DNA of 64,000 bases from Nitrosopumilus zosterae (GTDB taxonomy: Archaea > Thermoproteota > Nitrososphaeria > Nitrososphaerales > Nitrosopumilaceae): positions 860,038 to 924,037 of the forward strand of contig NZ_AP026695.1 of assembly GCF_025998175.1 (NCBI RefSeq). Direction: 5' to 3'. Position numbers and translations under genes: made by a program. Below are positions 15,494 through 24,741 of the stretch, piece after piece (the first letter of the stretch is position 1; each line of letters starts with the position of its first letter). The notes beneath the pieces were generated by a model that did no database searches, was not told where the DNA came from, and was given only the letters and a program-made list of their open reading frames with translations.

Positions 15494-17179
15494 TTGATCC
15501 TGTCTCTTATAGAAAAATTCCCTGCACATTTTACTCCACGTGAAATACAAAAAGAAATAATTTCAAAAATTGAAGAGAATTTAAAATCAGGATATAAAAA
15601 AATTATTTTATGTGCTCCTACTGGTGTTGGAAAATCCCTAGTAGGAGCTACTGTTTCCAACCATTTTGATAGTTCATTCACAGTTACTGCATCGAAACAT
15701 CTTCAAGATCAATATATCAAAGATATTCCATTTCTGAAACCTGTTAAAGGTAAACAAAATTTTCCATGCTTGAAATTAATGGATTTGGAGAAAATTGACA
15801 ATGATAGACGAGCTATGAGATGGGGCCTAACTTGTGATAAAGGAGTTTGTCAAGAGAGAATAAGTAAAAACGGAAAAGAGATAGTTGAGGTGTGCAAATT
15901 CAAACCCACAATAAAACAAGTTGAAGATCATACGCAGGATGAAAAATCCTGCCATTATTATTTACAAAAATACGATGCTCTTACGTCCAAACACTCTCTG
16001 TGGAATTATCATGCATTTTTTACAATTATGAAATTTAACAAAAAACTTTTTGAAGATTATCTCGCCAGGAAGGTGACTGTCTTTGATGAGGCACATAAAA
16101 TTGAGGATCAAATAATTCAATTTGTAGGGTTTGATATTTTCAGTGGACAAATTGATGAATGTAATCTGAATTCAGAAAAGTATGATTTTACAGATTTGGA
16201 TTCTGTGATTAAACTAACTGATGATATGGCATACTCATATGCAAAAAAAATCCAAGATATCAAAGAAAGTTCTGCATTTCAAAAAGATCCGGACTATGAA
16301 TTGCTCAGCGGATTGGAAAGACGTCATGATAGAACGGCCCAGGCAAAAATTGACATCGTGTCTGATAAGAATAATTTTGTTGTAAATGATCCTGTGAAAG
16401 ATTTTAACGGAAATTTTAGAACTATTTCAGTAAGACCTATCGATGTTTCAAAATTCACAAATGCATTTTTTGAGACTGAATATCAAATATTCATGTCTGC
16501 CACAATTGACAAATCAAGTTTTTGTGAAAATATGGGGTTGGAAAAAGATGATGTTGCCTTTGTGGATACTGAAAAATCTCCTTTCCCTATTGAGCACAGG
16601 AGCATCGAACTTCTAAATATTCGAAGATTAAGTTATGGCTCTAACGATGAGGATGAGCTTGAAGTAATCAAAACAATTGATCGAATTTTAGATGAGCATT
16701 CACATGAACGAGGCTTGATCCTTACATCTTCCATCCCGCGATGTCAAAAGATTCTTCGATGTCTTTCCTCTAAAAACTCTAAACGAATCAGAATCTGTCA
16801 TAGTAAAAATAATGATGGAAAATCTCAAGATGATGTGATTTCAGAACATGCTTCTGATCCTACTGGTGTGTTGTTGTCCTCTTCTCTTTGGGAAGGTGTT
16901 GATCTAAAAGATGATTTATCTAGATTCCAAATCATTGCAAAGGTTCCTTATCCAAATTACACAGAAAAAAGAACTAAGGCAAAAATGAATAAATTTCCTT
17001 TATGGTATACCTCTCAAACTTTAACTAAGATATTACAAGGGTTTGGTCGTTCAATTAGAAGTAATGATGATTGGGCAAAAACTTACGTATTGGATACTGC
17101 TGTAAATAATGTCTTTTTCAAGGGACAGCAGATGATTCCAAAGGCATACTATGATGTACTGGGAATGGAAAATCAATAG
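15494..17179 (+). CDS. Superfamily 2 DNA helicase, XPD/DinG type
   Basis: Walker A is APTGVGKS at 41-48 and the DEAH box is FDEAHK at 197-202. Late motifs include MSATID near 335 and LLSSSLWEGVDL near 455, followed by AKVPYPN and a QGFGRSIR arginine-finger motif near 518-525. Cysteines at 92, 114, 119, 134 and 153 lie where XPD and DinG carry their 4Fe-4S cluster. At 561 residues it is close to archaeal XPD length. The role is DNA unwinding in repair. TTG is the only reasonable start. Confidence 0.85.
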   Translation: MILSLIEKFPAHFTPREIQKEIISKIEENLKSGYKKIILCAPTGVGKSLVGATVSNHFDSSFTVTASKHLQDQYIKDIPFLKPVKGKQNFPCLKLMDLEKIDNDRRAMRWGLTCDKGVCQERISKNGKEIVEVCKFKPTIKQVEDHTQDEKSCHYYLQKYDALTSKHSLWNYHAFFTIMKFNKKLFEDYLARKVTVFDEAHKIEDQIIQFVGFDIFSGQIDECNLNSEKYDFTDLDSVIKLTDDMAYSYAKKIQDIKESSAFQKDPDYELLSGLERRHDRTAQAKIDIVSDKNNFVVNDPVKDFNGNFRTISVRPIDVSKFTNAFFETEYQIFMSATIDKSSFCENMGLEKDDVAFVDTEKSPFPIEHRSIELLNIRRLSYGSNDEDELEVIKTIDRILDEHSHERGLILTSSIPRCQKILRCLSSKNSKRIRICHSKNNDGKSQDDVISEHASDPTGVLLSSSLWEGVDLKDDLSRFQIIAKVPYPNYTEKRTKAKMNKFPLWYTSQTLTKILQGFGRSIRSNDDWAKTYVLDTAVNNVFFKGQQMIPKAYYDVLGMENQ

Positions 17180-17211
17180 GTGGATTTAGAAAATAACAAA
17201 ATTAAAAAATT

Positions 17212-17295
17212 CTATCCCTTGCGATCCTCAAAGTCATAGTCTGGAAAGTCATCATAACCTTCTATTATGTCGAAATCATAATCGGTTAATTTCAC
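17212..17295 (-). CDS. 27-residue acidic peptide, GTG start
   Basis: The frame reads VKLTDYDFDIIEGYDDFPD and ends YDFEDRKG, with ten acidic and several aromatic residues. It is convergent with the helicase. The strong composition bias suggests a real small protein, but evidence is thin. Confidence 0.35.
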   Translation of the reverse strand: MKLTDYDFDIIEGYDDFPDYDFEDRKG

Positions 17296-17603
17296 GTTAT
17301 TTTTAGCAAGTTTTTACTATTAGGTTTAGATTAAATGAATTATGAAAATTTTGTAATCTATATAGAATTTGAAATTTATCGTATTTTTGTTAATATCATG
17401 CCTCAATCAAAAAATTCCAGCTCGTAGGATTAATTTAGAGAACCTGTAGTAGACAACAGTAATTTCCTAGAATAGTGTTATTTTTTCCTGTTATCTCTAT
17501 GAGCAATTTCTGATCTTGATCTATAAATCTTGTGGGCAATTTGTTCATCATAATTCTGAAAATCTACAAAATCCTTATTTCATGATTATTTCTTTGTTGT
17601 CCA
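17296..17603 (+). other. Intergenic region with a start-less minus-strand frame
   Basis: No complete gene is seen. On the minus strand, about 17478-17578, an open stretch reads NYDEQIAHKIYRSRSEIAHR and ends DNRKK. It looks protein-like but has no ATG, GTG or TTG after the preceding stop. It could be a remnant. Confidence 0.35.
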
Positions 17604-18158
17604 ATGAGCGTACCTCATTTTATTGCCAGCATAAAAGGTAAAAAAAGAATATCTTCGAAAATTCGACTATACCTAATTGATAAAGAAAAACATTATTTTT
17701 TAAATGACGGTGTATTGAAAAATGGATTTAATCCAAAACTGTCTATTTCAAAAAATCGAGACAGCGTGTTGTCTGCATTTTCAAAAATGGCTTTTTTGTT
17801 TGATGAAATAATTAGATTGAGAATAATTGGTTATTCCAATAACAGTGATAGTGCTGACTTGCTCTATCTGCTAAATCTTGTTCCAGTTAATCGAAAAATT
17901 AGAACTTTTCTTGATTGGAAAGTATTTGCACCAGAATTTACACGAAATATGTCTCGTTTATTTGAAGTTAGAAATGCTACTGTTCATTGTATATCTCTTA
18001 GTGAGGTGAACTATGCCCCAAAAAACAAACTCTCTTTATCTTCAACATCTGGTTTTAATAAATTTGTGAAAGATTTTCAAAAAGCTTGGGGTGTATTGTT
18101 GAAAATTTATGTTAAAGAACAAGAAAAATTAGACTGGAAAAAACTGTCTCAGTTATAA
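17604..18158 (+). CDS. HEPN-like protein (RNxxxH motif)
   Basis: This 184-residue helical protein contains [14 protein letters not shown] at about residues 120-133. RNATVH fits the R-N-x3-H motif of HEPN domains, which in active members cleave RNA. Long helices flank it ([16 protein letters not shown] and [16 protein letters not shown]), consistent with the four-helix HEPN bundle. No nucleotidyltransferase (MNT) partner is adjacent. Its end overlaps the ilvD end by 6 nt. Activity is inferred from one motif. Confidence 0.5.
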   Translation: MSVPHFIASIKGKKRISSKIRLYLIDKEKHYFLNDGVLKNGFNPKLSISKNRDSVLSAFSKMAFLFDEIIRLRIIGYSNNSDSADLLYLLNLVPVNRKIRTFLDWKVFAPEFTRNMSRLFEVRNATVHCISLSEVNYAPKNKLSLSSTSGFNKFVKDFQKAWGVLLKIYVKEQEKLDWKKLSQL

Positions 18159-19826
18159 GATTGCACTAGTAATTGCACCTTGTGCTGCAGAACCTACTAG
18201 TGTTGCATATTTTGCCAAGGCACCTCTTGTGTAATTGGGTTTAGGAGGACTCCACGTCTTTCTTCTTTTTTCTAATTCTTCTGGTGATACATGTAAATCA
18301 ATTATGTTGGTTTCTGTATCTATTGTAATTTCATCATCATTTCTGACAAGTGCTATTGGACCACCAACATATGCTTCTGGTGCAACATGGCCTACCATAA
18401 ATCCACGTGTTCCTCCTGAAAATCTTCCGTCAGTTACCATTGCAACTTTCTTACCCAATCCTTGTCCTACAAGTGCAGCAGTAGTAGCTAGCATTTCTCG
18501 CATTCCTGGACCGCCCTTTGGTCCTTCATATCTTATCACTACTACATGCCCCTCATCTATCTCGCCTTTTGCAACAGCATCAAATGCATATTCTTCTCGG
18601 TCAAAAACACGGGCCTTCCCAGTAAATTTTGTCATTTCTACACCTGCTGTCTTGATTACTGCTCCTTCCGGTGCAAGGCTTCCTTTGAGAATTACTGCTG
18701 TTCCTACCTGGTGAATTGGATTCTCAACTGATCTTACAATATGTTGTTCCACATCTGGCATTTTCATAGATGTAAGATTTTCTTTGATGGTTTTTCCAGT
18801 AACTGTCATACAGTTTTCATTTAACAATCCTTTTTCAAGAAGTTTTTTTAGTACAAATGGTATTCCTCCAATTTTGTCCAATGAATTCATTACATAACTT
18901 CCTCCTGGTTTCATATCTGCTAAATGTGGTGTTTTCTTTCTTATTCTTTCAAAATCATCATAGGTCAAATCAATATTAACTTCATTTGCTAGTGCTAGCA
19001 AATGTAATATCCCATTAGTTGATCCACCAACAGAATTCAACATCGTAATTGCATTTTCAAACGCTTCAAAACTCAAAATTTCTTTTGGTCTGATATTCAT
19101 CTCCAACAATCTAGCACATGCAACTCCTGTATCATACACCATTTTGTTTCGTCTATCGTCTTCTGCAGGTGGGCTGGCACTTCCTGGCAATGCAAGTCCA
19201 ATAGCTTCAGAAATTGATGCCATTGTGTTTGCAGTAAACATTCCACCACAAGAACCTGAATTTGGGCAAGCAGTATTTTCAATATTTTTTAAGGATTCAA
19301 GTGATAATTGACCTGAATCATATGCTCCCACTGCTTCATACACATCAACTATTGTCAATTCTTGTCCGTCAAGCATTCCCGGCATGATTGTTCCTCCATA
19401 CACAAAAACTGATGGTATGTTTAGTCGAGCCATCGCCATCATTGTTCCAGGTAAACTTTTATCACATCCTGCAATTCCTACTAGTGCATCATATTGGTGT
19501 GCTCTAACCATTAATTCAATTGAATCTGCAATTACTTCACGAGAAACTAAAGATGATTTCATCCCTTCGTGACCCATTGCAATACCATCACTTACTGCAA
19601 TTGTTGAAAATTCTCTAGGTGTTGCACCTGCATCTGACACTCCTTGTTTTGCTTGGAGAGCTAATTTGGGAAGGTGAATGTTACACGGTGTTGCTTCATT
19701 TCCAGTATGACAAACACCGATAAATTGTTTAGATAAATCATCATCATTTAATCCCATAGCTTTGTACATTGCTCTTTGTGGAGCTCTGGATGTTCCTTCT
19801 ACTACATTTTTACTTGAAATTTCCAT
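18153..19826 (-). CDS. ilvD: Dihydroxy-acid dehydratase
   Basis: IlvD converts 2,3-dihydroxy acids to 2-keto acids in valine, isoleucine and leucine synthesis, using an Fe-S cluster and Mg. The family signatures are present: ATPCNIH with Cys48, [11 protein letters not shown] with Cys121, [13 protein letters not shown] with Cys193, and [11 protein letters not shown] in the C-terminal half. The three Cys are cluster ligands. At 557 residues it is the usual length. The 184-residue HEPN-like gene runs into its 3' end from the opposite strand. Threonine ammonia-lyase of the same pathway is at 54031. Confidence 0.95.
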   Translation of the reverse strand: MEISSKNVVEGTSRAPQRAMYKAMGLNDDDLSKQFIGVCHTGNEATPCNIHLPKLALQAKQGVSDAGATPREFSTIAVSDGIAMGHEGMKSSLVSREVIADSIELMVRAHQYDALVGIAGCDKSLPGTMMAMARLNIPSVFVYGGTIMPGMLDGQELTIVDVYEAVGAYDSGQLSLESLKNIENTACPNSGSCGGMFTANTMASISEAIGLALPGSASPPAEDDRRNKMVYDTGVACARLLEMNIRPKEILSFEAFENAITMLNSVGGSTNGILHLLALANEVNIDLTYDDFERIRKKTPHLADMKPGGSYVMNSLDKIGGIPFVLKKLLEKGLLNENCMTVTGKTIKENLTSMKMPDVEQHIVRSVENPIHQVGTAVILKGSLAPEGAVIKTAGVEMTKFTGKARVFDREEYAFDAVAKGEIDEGHVVVIRYEGPKGGPGMREMLATTAALVGQGLGKKVAMVTDGRFSGGTRGFMVGHVAPEAYVGGPIALVRNDDEITIDTETNIIDLHVSPEELEKRRKTWSPPKPNYTRGALAKYATLVGSAAQGAITSAIL

Positions 19827-19905
19827 GATGCCTAAATCTCAGTTTGCTATAATTTAGACTTTATTGATATTGAAAAACTCTCACTGAGTTTAAATTGTAA
19901 ACATT

Positions 19906-20127
19906 TTGGAGAAAATTGTGGAGCAGAAAGCATTAGAATGTCCTGTTTGTAAAAGCAATAAAGCAACAATTGCTGGAGAAAATATAAAACTCAGTGGGCG
20001 ATTTGAGGACAAGGAATTTCTTACAACGGAGTTAACGGTATTGCGTTGTACCAAATGCGGGTATTACATGTTCTTTGATAAGATGGCTCAATTTACAACA
20101 AAAGATGAATCAGACAAATCTATTTGA
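19906..20127 (+). CDS. Zinc ribbon protein, 73 residues
   Basis: Two knuckles, CPVCKS at 12-17 and RCTKCGYY at 47-54, form a zinc ribbon. The TTG start at 19906 gives MEKIVEQKALECPVC; no ATG is available. A TATA-like GTTTAAATTG lies upstream. It ends with an 8-nt tail-to-tail overlap with the next gene. Confidence 0.6.
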   Translation: MEKIVEQKALECPVCKSNKATIAGENIKLSGRFEDKEFLTTELTVLRCTKCGYYMFFDKMAQFTTKDESDKSI

Positions 20128-20716
20128 TTAATTCTCTGCTTTCCAATTTTAACAACAGCGCATCAATTTCTTCTGGAGTCTCTGCACCATATGCAATTAG
20201 AATTTTATCATCTTCTTGAATTTCATAATCTCTGATATCTGGAACTTGTTCACCATTTATGTAAAACACCAGTTTGTAATCCTCATTAGTACAGAAACTT
20301 CTTCCGTCCTGGAATACAAAGCATTGATCATCTAGACCTAAAGAAAGTGTGTCAAAGAGATATCCTAGTGTGACTCCTGTTGCATGTTTGTGTACTGTAG
20401 AGCCATCTCTTCCTTCAAAATGAATCCAACTTGATTTAATCTGATAAGCCGGAGCTGAAAAATCAAATTCATCACCAAAAATAGATACCAATAATCCTGC
20501 ATGTGAGTGTTCACTGCCCAATGCACCGGCATTTTCTGGCCCTCCAGGTACATTATCCGACATGTTGATGAATATCCACACCGCATATCCTACAATAACT
20601 GCAATTACTGCTAGAACTCCTATTGCAATTAGAGTCTGCTTTCTTTTTTCTGCTGAATGTCTGGTAGCGTAATTATCACGTTTTAGTTCACGCTCTCTTC
20701 TTTCTTTTCTACCCAT
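20120..20716 (-). CDS. Membrane-anchored extracytoplasmic protein
   Basis: A basic cytoplasmic head (KERRERELKRDNY) is followed by one span at about residues 30-51 (IAIGVLAVIAVIVGYAVWIF), then a 145-residue outer domain with SEHSHAGLLVSIFGDEFDF and His-rich HKHATGV. The C-terminal part holds CFVFQDGRSFC, two Cys eight residues apart that could form a disulfide. The N-terminal architecture is shared with thaumarchaeal proteins annotated as thiol-disulfide isomerases, but no CxxC is present here. Confidence 0.6.
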   Translation of the reverse strand: MGRKERRERELKRDNYATRHSAEKRKQTLIAIGVLAVIAVIVGYAVWIFINMSDNVPGGPENAGALGSEHSHAGLLVSIFGDEFDFSAPAYQIKSSWIHFEGRDGSTVHKHATGVTLGYLFDTLSLGLDDQCFVFQDGRSFCTNEDYKLVFYINGEQVPDIRDYEIQEDDKILIAYGAETPEEIDALLLKLESRELIK

Positions 20717-20795
20717 AGGATGTACACAGTTTGAAAAGTGGCCTAATTAATCATTCGATAAAAACAATAAATAAAATCACAAAATGCTGATCCAT

Positions 20796-21203
20796 ATGAA
20801 TTGCATTTTTTGTGAAATCTTAGATGGGAAAAGAGCTGGGCATCTGCTTTATGAAGATGATTCTCACATTGCATTTCTAGACAAATATCCAATTGATGTC
20901 GGACACAGTTTGATAATTCCTAGAACTCATCATGAAAGAATTACTGACATGGATTCAGAAGATGTTGGAAAAATATTTTCGTTGGTGCCAAAAATTGCAA
21001 GGGCGATATTAGATGCAACTGGTGCGGATGCATTTAGTTTGGGTCAAAATAATGGAAGAGCTGCAAAACAAATCATCCCACATGTTCACATACACATCAT
21101 TCCTAGGTATAATAGCAAAGGAACAGTTTGGACAAAACGTCAAATTTCTAGTGACGCTGAACTTGTTGAACTTTCAAAAAATATTCGTAGTTTTATCACT
21201 TAA
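20796..21203 (+). CDS. HIT family nucleotide hydrolase
   Basis: The histidine triad HVHIHIIPR near the C-terminus is the HIT signature. These enzymes hydrolyse adenosine phosphoramidates or dinucleoside polyphosphates. The N-terminus MNCIFCEILDGKRAG matches the family; the CxxC there binds zinc in some members. An in-frame ATG 12 nt earlier is less likely, because the TATA-like AATAAATAAAA lies about 26 nt before this one. Its end overlaps the aRF1 end by 4 nt. Confidence 0.9.
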   Translation: MNCIFCEILDGKRAGHLLYEDDSHIAFLDKYPIDVGHSLIIPRTHHERITDMDSEDVGKIFSLVPKIARAILDATGADAFSLGQNNGRAAKQIIPHVHIHIIPRYNSKGTVWTKRQISSDAELVELSKNIRSFIT

Positions 21204-22477
21204 CCGTGACCTGGATTATATCTTAAAATGGCACCAATCTTTCCCAGACTCGCAAGCATGTTTCCATGTTCTGAACTTCCTGAAATTACCTCTAATTGAG
21301 AACCTGTTTTTGCTGCTAATAATTCCAGATAATCTACAATGTCTTGTTCATTTACTTCTACTTCCATAGCATTACAGCCTGGACATGGACTATTTGCAAA
21401 TTCTGTTTTTTTAGGAATGACTTGTGGTCTCTCTACAATTTCTTCTTGAAAATGTTTGCATCTTTTGCAAATCCCTTCAACCCTGTGCAAATTTGTATTA
21501 TCTGTAATCAGGACGACTTTGACAACGTTGTTCTTTAGAAACTCTATCACTTCTTTCAATCCGTAAGATCCTTTTCCAGAGTTGGTGTTTATTTCTCGGA
21601 ATAAATCTTCTATTAGTTTTTTCTCTTCAACCATTCTAAAGTCTCCTAAAATATCTGAAGATTTTCCAAAAGCTTCTCTAATTCCTTCTGCACCAGAGTA
21701 CGAAGCGTCAATTGTATTGATGATCATATTTTGTAATCTGTATTCTAGATAATTTCCATTAATGAAATCTTCTTTTGTAGGGCCTGGTCCTGAAATCACC
21801 AAACCTTTAATCGGATAAATATCAATAAAATATTCTTTTGTTGTTTCTGCAACTCGATTAAAATAATATGTCAATTCCATCTCTCTGAGTTTTTGAAATC
21901 TTTTTGCAGATTGACCTCCTTGTCTGTGTTTTCCTGCTACACCGGAACCCGTTTGAGCTAAAACTTCAATTTTATCGCCATGTAACAATCCCCACCCTGC
22001 ATCTTTTGCATCAATTGCCAAGAACCCAATTAGATTGTCATCTTTTAACATGTCCTTTAGAATGTCTACGTGAAAGTGATCATCACATCTGTACAAATAT
22101 TGGTTCAAATCTTTTGGTGGCTCAATTTCCCAAACAGTTACAATTTCACTTCCAAGAGGACCTCCTCCTTCTGGAGGCAGTGCACCACAAAAAACCACCA
22201 ATCCTTTTTCTGGAGTTTTTTTATACATTTTTAGTCTCTGCACAACTTTACCTAGTGAATCGACCACATGTGACCTAGTAAGATCTGATTTGATGTTATC
22301 TGCTGTTCCTTGCTCTTGTTGAAGAGAGCTAATAATTTCATGAAGTTGTTTTCCTTTGGGTATGTATACTGTAATTAACTCAGTTCCACGACCTGATTTT
22401 TTTGATAATTCTTCTAATATTTTTCGAATTTTATAGAGTTTAACTGAATCTTGCTTTTCTACATCTATTTTCTTCAT
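21200..22477 (-). CDS. prf1: Archaeal peptide chain release factor aRF1
   Basis: aRF1 reads all three stop codons and triggers peptide release on the ribosome. The diagnostic motifs are present: NIKS at 61-64 and YRCDDHF (YxCxxxF) at 129-135 for stop-codon reading, and GGQ at 187-189 (in RQGGQS) for peptidyl-tRNA hydrolysis. The C-terminal domain has a CKRCKHF...CPGC knuckle pair. The 425-residue length is typical. Confidence 0.95.
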   Translation of the reverse strand: MKKIDVEKQDSVKLYKIRKILEELSKKSGRGTELITVYIPKGKQLHEIISSLQQEQGTADNIKSDLTRSHVVDSLGKVVQRLKMYKKTPEKGLVVFCGALPPEGGGPLGSEIVTVWEIEPPKDLNQYLYRCDDHFHVDILKDMLKDDNLIGFLAIDAKDAGWGLLHGDKIEVLAQTGSGVAGKHRQGGQSAKRFQKLREMELTYYFNRVAETTKEYFIDIYPIKGLVISGPGPTKEDFINGNYLEYRLQNMIINTIDASYSGAEGIREAFGKSSDILGDFRMVEEKKLIEDLFREINTNSGKGSYGLKEVIEFLKNNVVKVVLITDNTNLHRVEGICKRCKHFQEEIVERPQVIPKKTEFANSPCPGCNAMEVEVNEQDIVDYLELLAAKTGSQLEVISGSSEHGNMLASLGKIGAILRYNPGHG

Positions 22478-22538
22478 TTATGATTACTCCAGATCATGCG
22501 AATATTAATTTTGATTGTATTTGTTCTTCTTTTTCAAA

Positions 22539-23180
22539 TTATAATTCTGCAAATGTTTTTAGAAATACTTCTAGTGGTTGATTTCCTCTAATTTTGATTA
22601 TTTTGTTATCATTAAAAACCAAAAATGAAGGTGTAGCATCAATTCCTACCTCTTTTCCAAATTCATGAAGTGTAATTACTTTATTTTGATATTTCTTTTC
22701 ATTTAGACATTTGTTAAATTCATCTAAATCCAAATTTACTGTTTGTGCAAATTTATCCAAAGATTCCCTCGTAATCCATCCTGTTCTTTCCCCACCCCAA
22801 TTATTGTATAATTCATCATGATATTCCCAATATTTTTCTTGATCATCTGCACAATATGCTGCCTCTGCTGCTAAAAATGAATCAGAACCATTAAGTGGAA
22901 AATCCTTGAAGACTAGTTTTACTTTACCTGTTTTGATATATTCTTCATAAATGATATCTAGTGTATTTTGATGAAATTTGTAGCAAAAAGTACATTGATA
23001 GTCCCCCCATTCTAAAATTGTTATTGGAGCATTTGGATCTCCCATTATTGGTGAACCGTTGTGAATCAGTTTTTGGACCGTAAGTAATTTTGAATCCTGA
23101 TTTTCAGGAAAATACACCATTGACATTCCAGTTACAATTCCAATTATTACGGGGATTGTTAATAGGTAAATTTTTGTCAT
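22539..23180 (-). CDS. DsbA-like thiol-disulfide oxidoreductase
   Basis: An N-terminal hydrophobic anchor (residues 3-22) exports the protein. The DsbA core follows: ITILEWGDYQCTFCYKFH near residue 60, with active-site CTFC. Helical-insert motifs come next (FPLNGSDSFLAAEAAYCA), and the cis-Pro loop is GIDATPSFLVF near 181. It would oxidise or isomerise disulfides in extracytoplasmic proteins. Divergent from CbtB across a 246-nt gap. Confidence 0.85.
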   Translation of the reverse strand: MTKIYLLTIPVIIGIVTGMSMVYFPENQDSKLLTVQKLIHNGSPIMGDPNAPITILEWGDYQCTFCYKFHQNTLDIIYEEYIKTGKVKLVFKDFPLNGSDSFLAAEAAYCADDQEKYWEYHDELYNNWGGERTGWITRESLDKFAQTVNLDLDEFNKCLNEKKYQNKVITLHEFGKEVGIDATPSFLVFNDNKIIKIRGNQPLEVFLKTFAEL

Positions 23181-23271
23181 GTTTTAAGAAAAATCATTAT
23201 AACTAAATATCTTCGTTAATTTGTCGCCAAGTCTACAATATTGAATTTTAGCAGAAATTTCTGTAACAATA

Positions 23272-23297
23272 GATCGTTTGATGATGAACTAACGATC
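23272..23297 (+). repeat. Inverted repeat between dsbA-like gene and cbtB
   Basis: GATCGTT (23272-23278) pairs perfectly with AACGATC (23291-23297) around a 12-nt loop. It lies midway in the divergent intergenic region and could be an operator or RNA hairpin. Confidence 0.4.
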
Positions 23298-23426
23298 ACA
23301 TCTACTCTACTGGCACTAGATTTTCCAAAATATGTTTTTTAGATTTTTTAGATCTTTCAACGAGAATCTTTTATAATTGGACAACTTATCCAAGTGCTTA
23401 AATAGATTCAGATATTGTTTTGATTT

Positions 23427-23642
23427 ATGTCTGAAACGAGACAAATTAGTGTGTCCAAAACCGGTGTATCCAAACTAGCAATAGTTACACTGGCCATAAT
23501 CTTTACAGCAGGACTATTTGTTGTAGGATTTGATCAAGGACATGTATTTAGTTTAGTTTATGGTGATCAAGCATTTGTAGATCTTTATCTCCATGAACTC
23601 ACTCATGATATGAGACATGCTGCAGGTTTTCCCTGTCATTAA
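23427..23642 (+). CDS. cbtB: CbtB-type cobalt transporter small subunit
   Basis: The 71-residue protein has one span (SKLAIVTLAIIFTAGLFVV) and a His-rich outer segment: FDQGHVFSLV, then LHELTHDMRHAAGFPCH. This His pattern at the C-terminus is the CbtB signature; CbtB works with the larger membrane subunit CbtA in predicted cobalt uptake. A TATA-like GTGCTTAAATAG is centred 28 nt before the ATG. The adjacent cbtA is decayed. Confidence 0.8.
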   Translation: MSETRQISVSKTGVSKLAIVTLAIIFTAGLFVVGFDQGHVFSLVYGDQAFVDLYLHELTHDMRHAAGFPCH

Positions 23643-23651
23643 GAGTCTTTC

Positions 23652-23817
23652 ATGAGGACATCTCTTTTTATTATCTAGTGTTATTTCTGGTGTGTTTGAT
23701 GATTTCATGATACTTAGCTTTGTAATTGTAGAATCGTATCTTGATCAGGTAATTGTAATTGAAAATCAAAATCTTTGTGCATCTGGAGAAAAGGAAGATG
23801 TTCCTGAATTTCATTAA
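23652..23817 (+). pseudogene. cbtA: CbtA pseudogene remnant
   Basis: The ATG 9 nt after cbtB gives MRTSLFII and then a stop. In another frame the sequence continues SVISGVFDDF, then VIVESYLDQVIVIENQNL and CASGEKEDVPEFH before the next stop. This matches the first 60 or so residues of thaumarchaeal CbtA, where the Glu-Pro-Tyr, IENQNL and ASGE-x-x-D-x-PEF parts are conserved, from memory. The rest of the roughly 200-residue membrane protein is missing, so the gene is both frameshifted and truncated. Confidence 0.6.
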
Positions 23818-23927
23818 TACTAAATTTGGTATTTGGATTATTTTGGAATCGATTTATATCTAAAAAATAATCCCATTTAATTATAATTGACTATTCTAAT
23901 TCTTTAGAATGAGAATCAAAACATCTC

Positions 23928-23939
23928 CTTTAAATATAT
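23928..23939 (+). promoter_or_regulatory. TATA-like box CTTTAAATATAT
   Basis: Centred 27-28 nt before ATG 23962, this box fixes the start of the first winged-helix gene. An in-frame upstream ATG at 23938 lies inside the box and so cannot be used. Confidence 0.5.
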
Positions 23940-23961
23940 GAAGTATTTTTTTGATATTTAC

Positions 23962-24291
23962 ATGTCCAGAAAAATCACTTTACCTCAGTTAAAAAAATAC
24001 GATATCACTCAAAAAGTTATAGAAGCATTAGCAGATTCTGAATCTAGAGCAATCCTATTTTCAATTATTAAAAAAGGTAATACTGCTGCAGAACTTTCAG
24101 ATAAATTAAAAATCCCATTAAGCTCTGTTTACAAAAAATTAGGAGACCTTGAAGAATTGACATTGATTGAAGTTGAAAAATGGTTACTATCTGATAAAGG
24201 TAGAAAATACAAGGTTTACCGAAGTAGAATCAGTAAGGCAGATATCTCCATTAGAAAACCTGAACCCACATTGACATTGGTAGCCAATTAA
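23962..24291 (+). CDS. Winged-helix transcription regulator, paralogue 1
   Basis: The protein contains DITQKVIEALADSESRAILF, then a helix-turn-helix TAAELSDKLKIPLSSVYKKLGDL, then a wing ending YKVYRSRIS. It is an ArsR/MarR-like winged helix without metal-binding Cys. The next gene is a paralogue about half identical over this core. Both precede the PhnD-PhnC-PhnE operon and may regulate it (inference). Confidence 0.75.
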   Translation: MSRKITLPQLKKYDITQKVIEALADSESRAILFSIIKKGNTAAELSDKLKIPLSSVYKKLGDLEELTLIEVEKWLLSDKGRKYKVYRSRISKADISIRKPEPTLTLVAN

Positions 24292-24300
24292 GTGATGTTT

Positions 24301-24651
24301 ATGTCAAAATCTAATATTATTCAACTATCTGAATTTGACATAACCCAAAAAATTATTGAATCGCTTACCAATGTTTGTACTAGAGCTGTTTTGTTTTCAG
24401 TTAAAAACAAATCAAAAGATGCAACACAGATAGCTGAAGAGTTGAAAATTTCTCTTTCTACGGTATACAAAACACTATCTGTACTTGAGGATCTTGCACT
24501 TGCCGAAGTTGATAAATATGTTATTTCCCCAGAGGGCAAAAAAATAAAACTTTATCGTAGTAGAATCGGAAAAGTTGAAATCACCTTAGATAATTTGGAG
24601 CCTAGTTTGAATTTATATCCAAACACCGAAAATCCTAAATCCAATACATGA
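24301..24651 (+). CDS. Winged-helix transcription regulator, paralogue 2
   Basis: This repeats the architecture of its neighbour: DITQKIIESLTNVCTRAVLF, TQIAEELKISLSTVYKTLSVL and a wing ending KLYRSRIG. The gene begins 9 nt after the neighbour's stop, so they form one operon made by tandem duplication. The C-terminal tail differs (NTENPKSNT). The likely partner or target is the transport operon 90 nt downstream. Confidence 0.75.
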   Translation: MSKSNIIQLSEFDITQKIIESLTNVCTRAVLFSVKNKSKDATQIAEELKISLSTVYKTLSVLEDLALAEVDKYVISPEGKKIKLYRSRIGKVEITLDNLEPSLNLYPNTENPKSNT

Positions 24652-24741
24652 TTTGTGTTCTCATTCTATAGAGTTGGAATAGTAATCGGGAATGAGACCC
24701 TACATTAAATAACTTAGTTCATCCTAATATTTTTGTAAATC

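Noticed and set aside
18235-18714. 159-codon plus-strand frame
   Set aside because: It is the antisense of ilvD; the long open stretch follows from the codon use of the real gene.
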